DNA from: Ceriagrion tenellum
Lineage: Eukaryota > Arthropoda > Insecta > Odonata > Coenagrionidae
Assembly (NCBI GenBank): GCA_963169105.1
Contig: OY720637.1
Coordinates: forward strand, 28,825,925 to 28,889,924
DNA: 64,000 bases
Direction of reading: 5' to 3'
The stretch's first letter is position 1; every line of letters starts with the position of its first letter. A program made the translations under genes and the position numbers. Of this stretch, positions 63,961 through 64,000 are shown one piece after another. The notes beneath the pieces are model-generated. The model made no database searches. It was not told the DNA's origin and saw only the letters and a program-made list of their open reading frames with translations.

Positions 63961-64000
63961 GGAAAAGGAATCACGTGGCATAAGAATCCATTATGGTAAC

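Noticed and set aside
1..64000. Endogenous retrovirus or LTR retrotransposon
   Set aside because: No long direct repeats with TG..CA ends, primer-binding site or gag-pol text was seen; the long repeats are inverted or belong to LINEs, SINEs and MITEs.
1..64000. Bacterial or phage origin of the window
   Set aside because: No dense operons or Shine-Dalgarno-led genes; abundant non-LTR retrotransposon tails and Pol III SINEs point to an animal genome.

Overview
This is a 64-kb piece of an AT-rich eukaryotic genome that I read as non-coding (intergenic or intronic) DNA from a large-genome arthropod, most likely an insect. The basis is the low coding density, C-terminal ends of several non-LTR retrotransposons of the kind abundant in arthropods, tRNA-derived SINEs, and no prokaryotic operon or promoter structure. 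I cannot name the species. No host gene can be followed through introns. One stretch near 27.9-28.2 kb on the minus strand could be a terminal coding exon of unknown function. The long open frames elsewhere lie in biased GC- or pyrimidine-rich DNA, or are remains of transposon proteins.

Most of what can be identified is old, 5'-truncated mobile DNA. I named the families only for this window. LINE A, B and C are ends of reverse transcriptase (RT) proteins carrying motifs such as WVWRRM, RGRPRNKFMDQIK and DIYERSVLRWFGHVERMD; C ends in an (ATGT)n tail and B in an (AATG)n tail. LINE D and its relative D' are a CR1/L2-like group with RKAARFVKN and FFPRTI motifs and a GC-rich 3' UTR ending in (GATGTA)n. 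LINE E, F and G are further C-terminal tails built around LWNSIP or MWNSLP. LINE I is recognised by its 3' UTR only. SINE families S1, S2 and S4 and some single tRNA-like heads lie between them.

DNA-type elements include a ~560-bp family with TTAA target duplications and ~22-bp terminal inverted repeats (four near-complete copies at 31.3, 48.1, 55.5 and 57.3 kb, one deletion derivative at 37.1 kb), an element with GGGCCATTC...ACGTAAG ends at 5.2 kb, an element with CTGGGCGGT ends at 34-35 kb, and several long foldbacks (18.7, 19.8-20.7, 39.8-40.1 and 50.8-51.0 kb). Insertions are nested: LINE C lies inside the CTGGGCGGT element, which lies inside a LINE D copy, and a TTAA element sits in the last codons of LINE F with its target site still readable.

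The most interesting signal is about ten dispersed hammerhead-ribozyme-like cores (CUGAUGA, stem II, GAAAC). Three have an intact core (13.83, 35.82 and 60.11 kb). Seven loci carry the motif in both arms of an inverted repeat, and in all seven the two copies point away from the axis. This recalls hammerheads known from Penelope-like elements and retrozymes, but no Penelope-like protein is visible here, so they may be short non-autonomous foldback retroelements.
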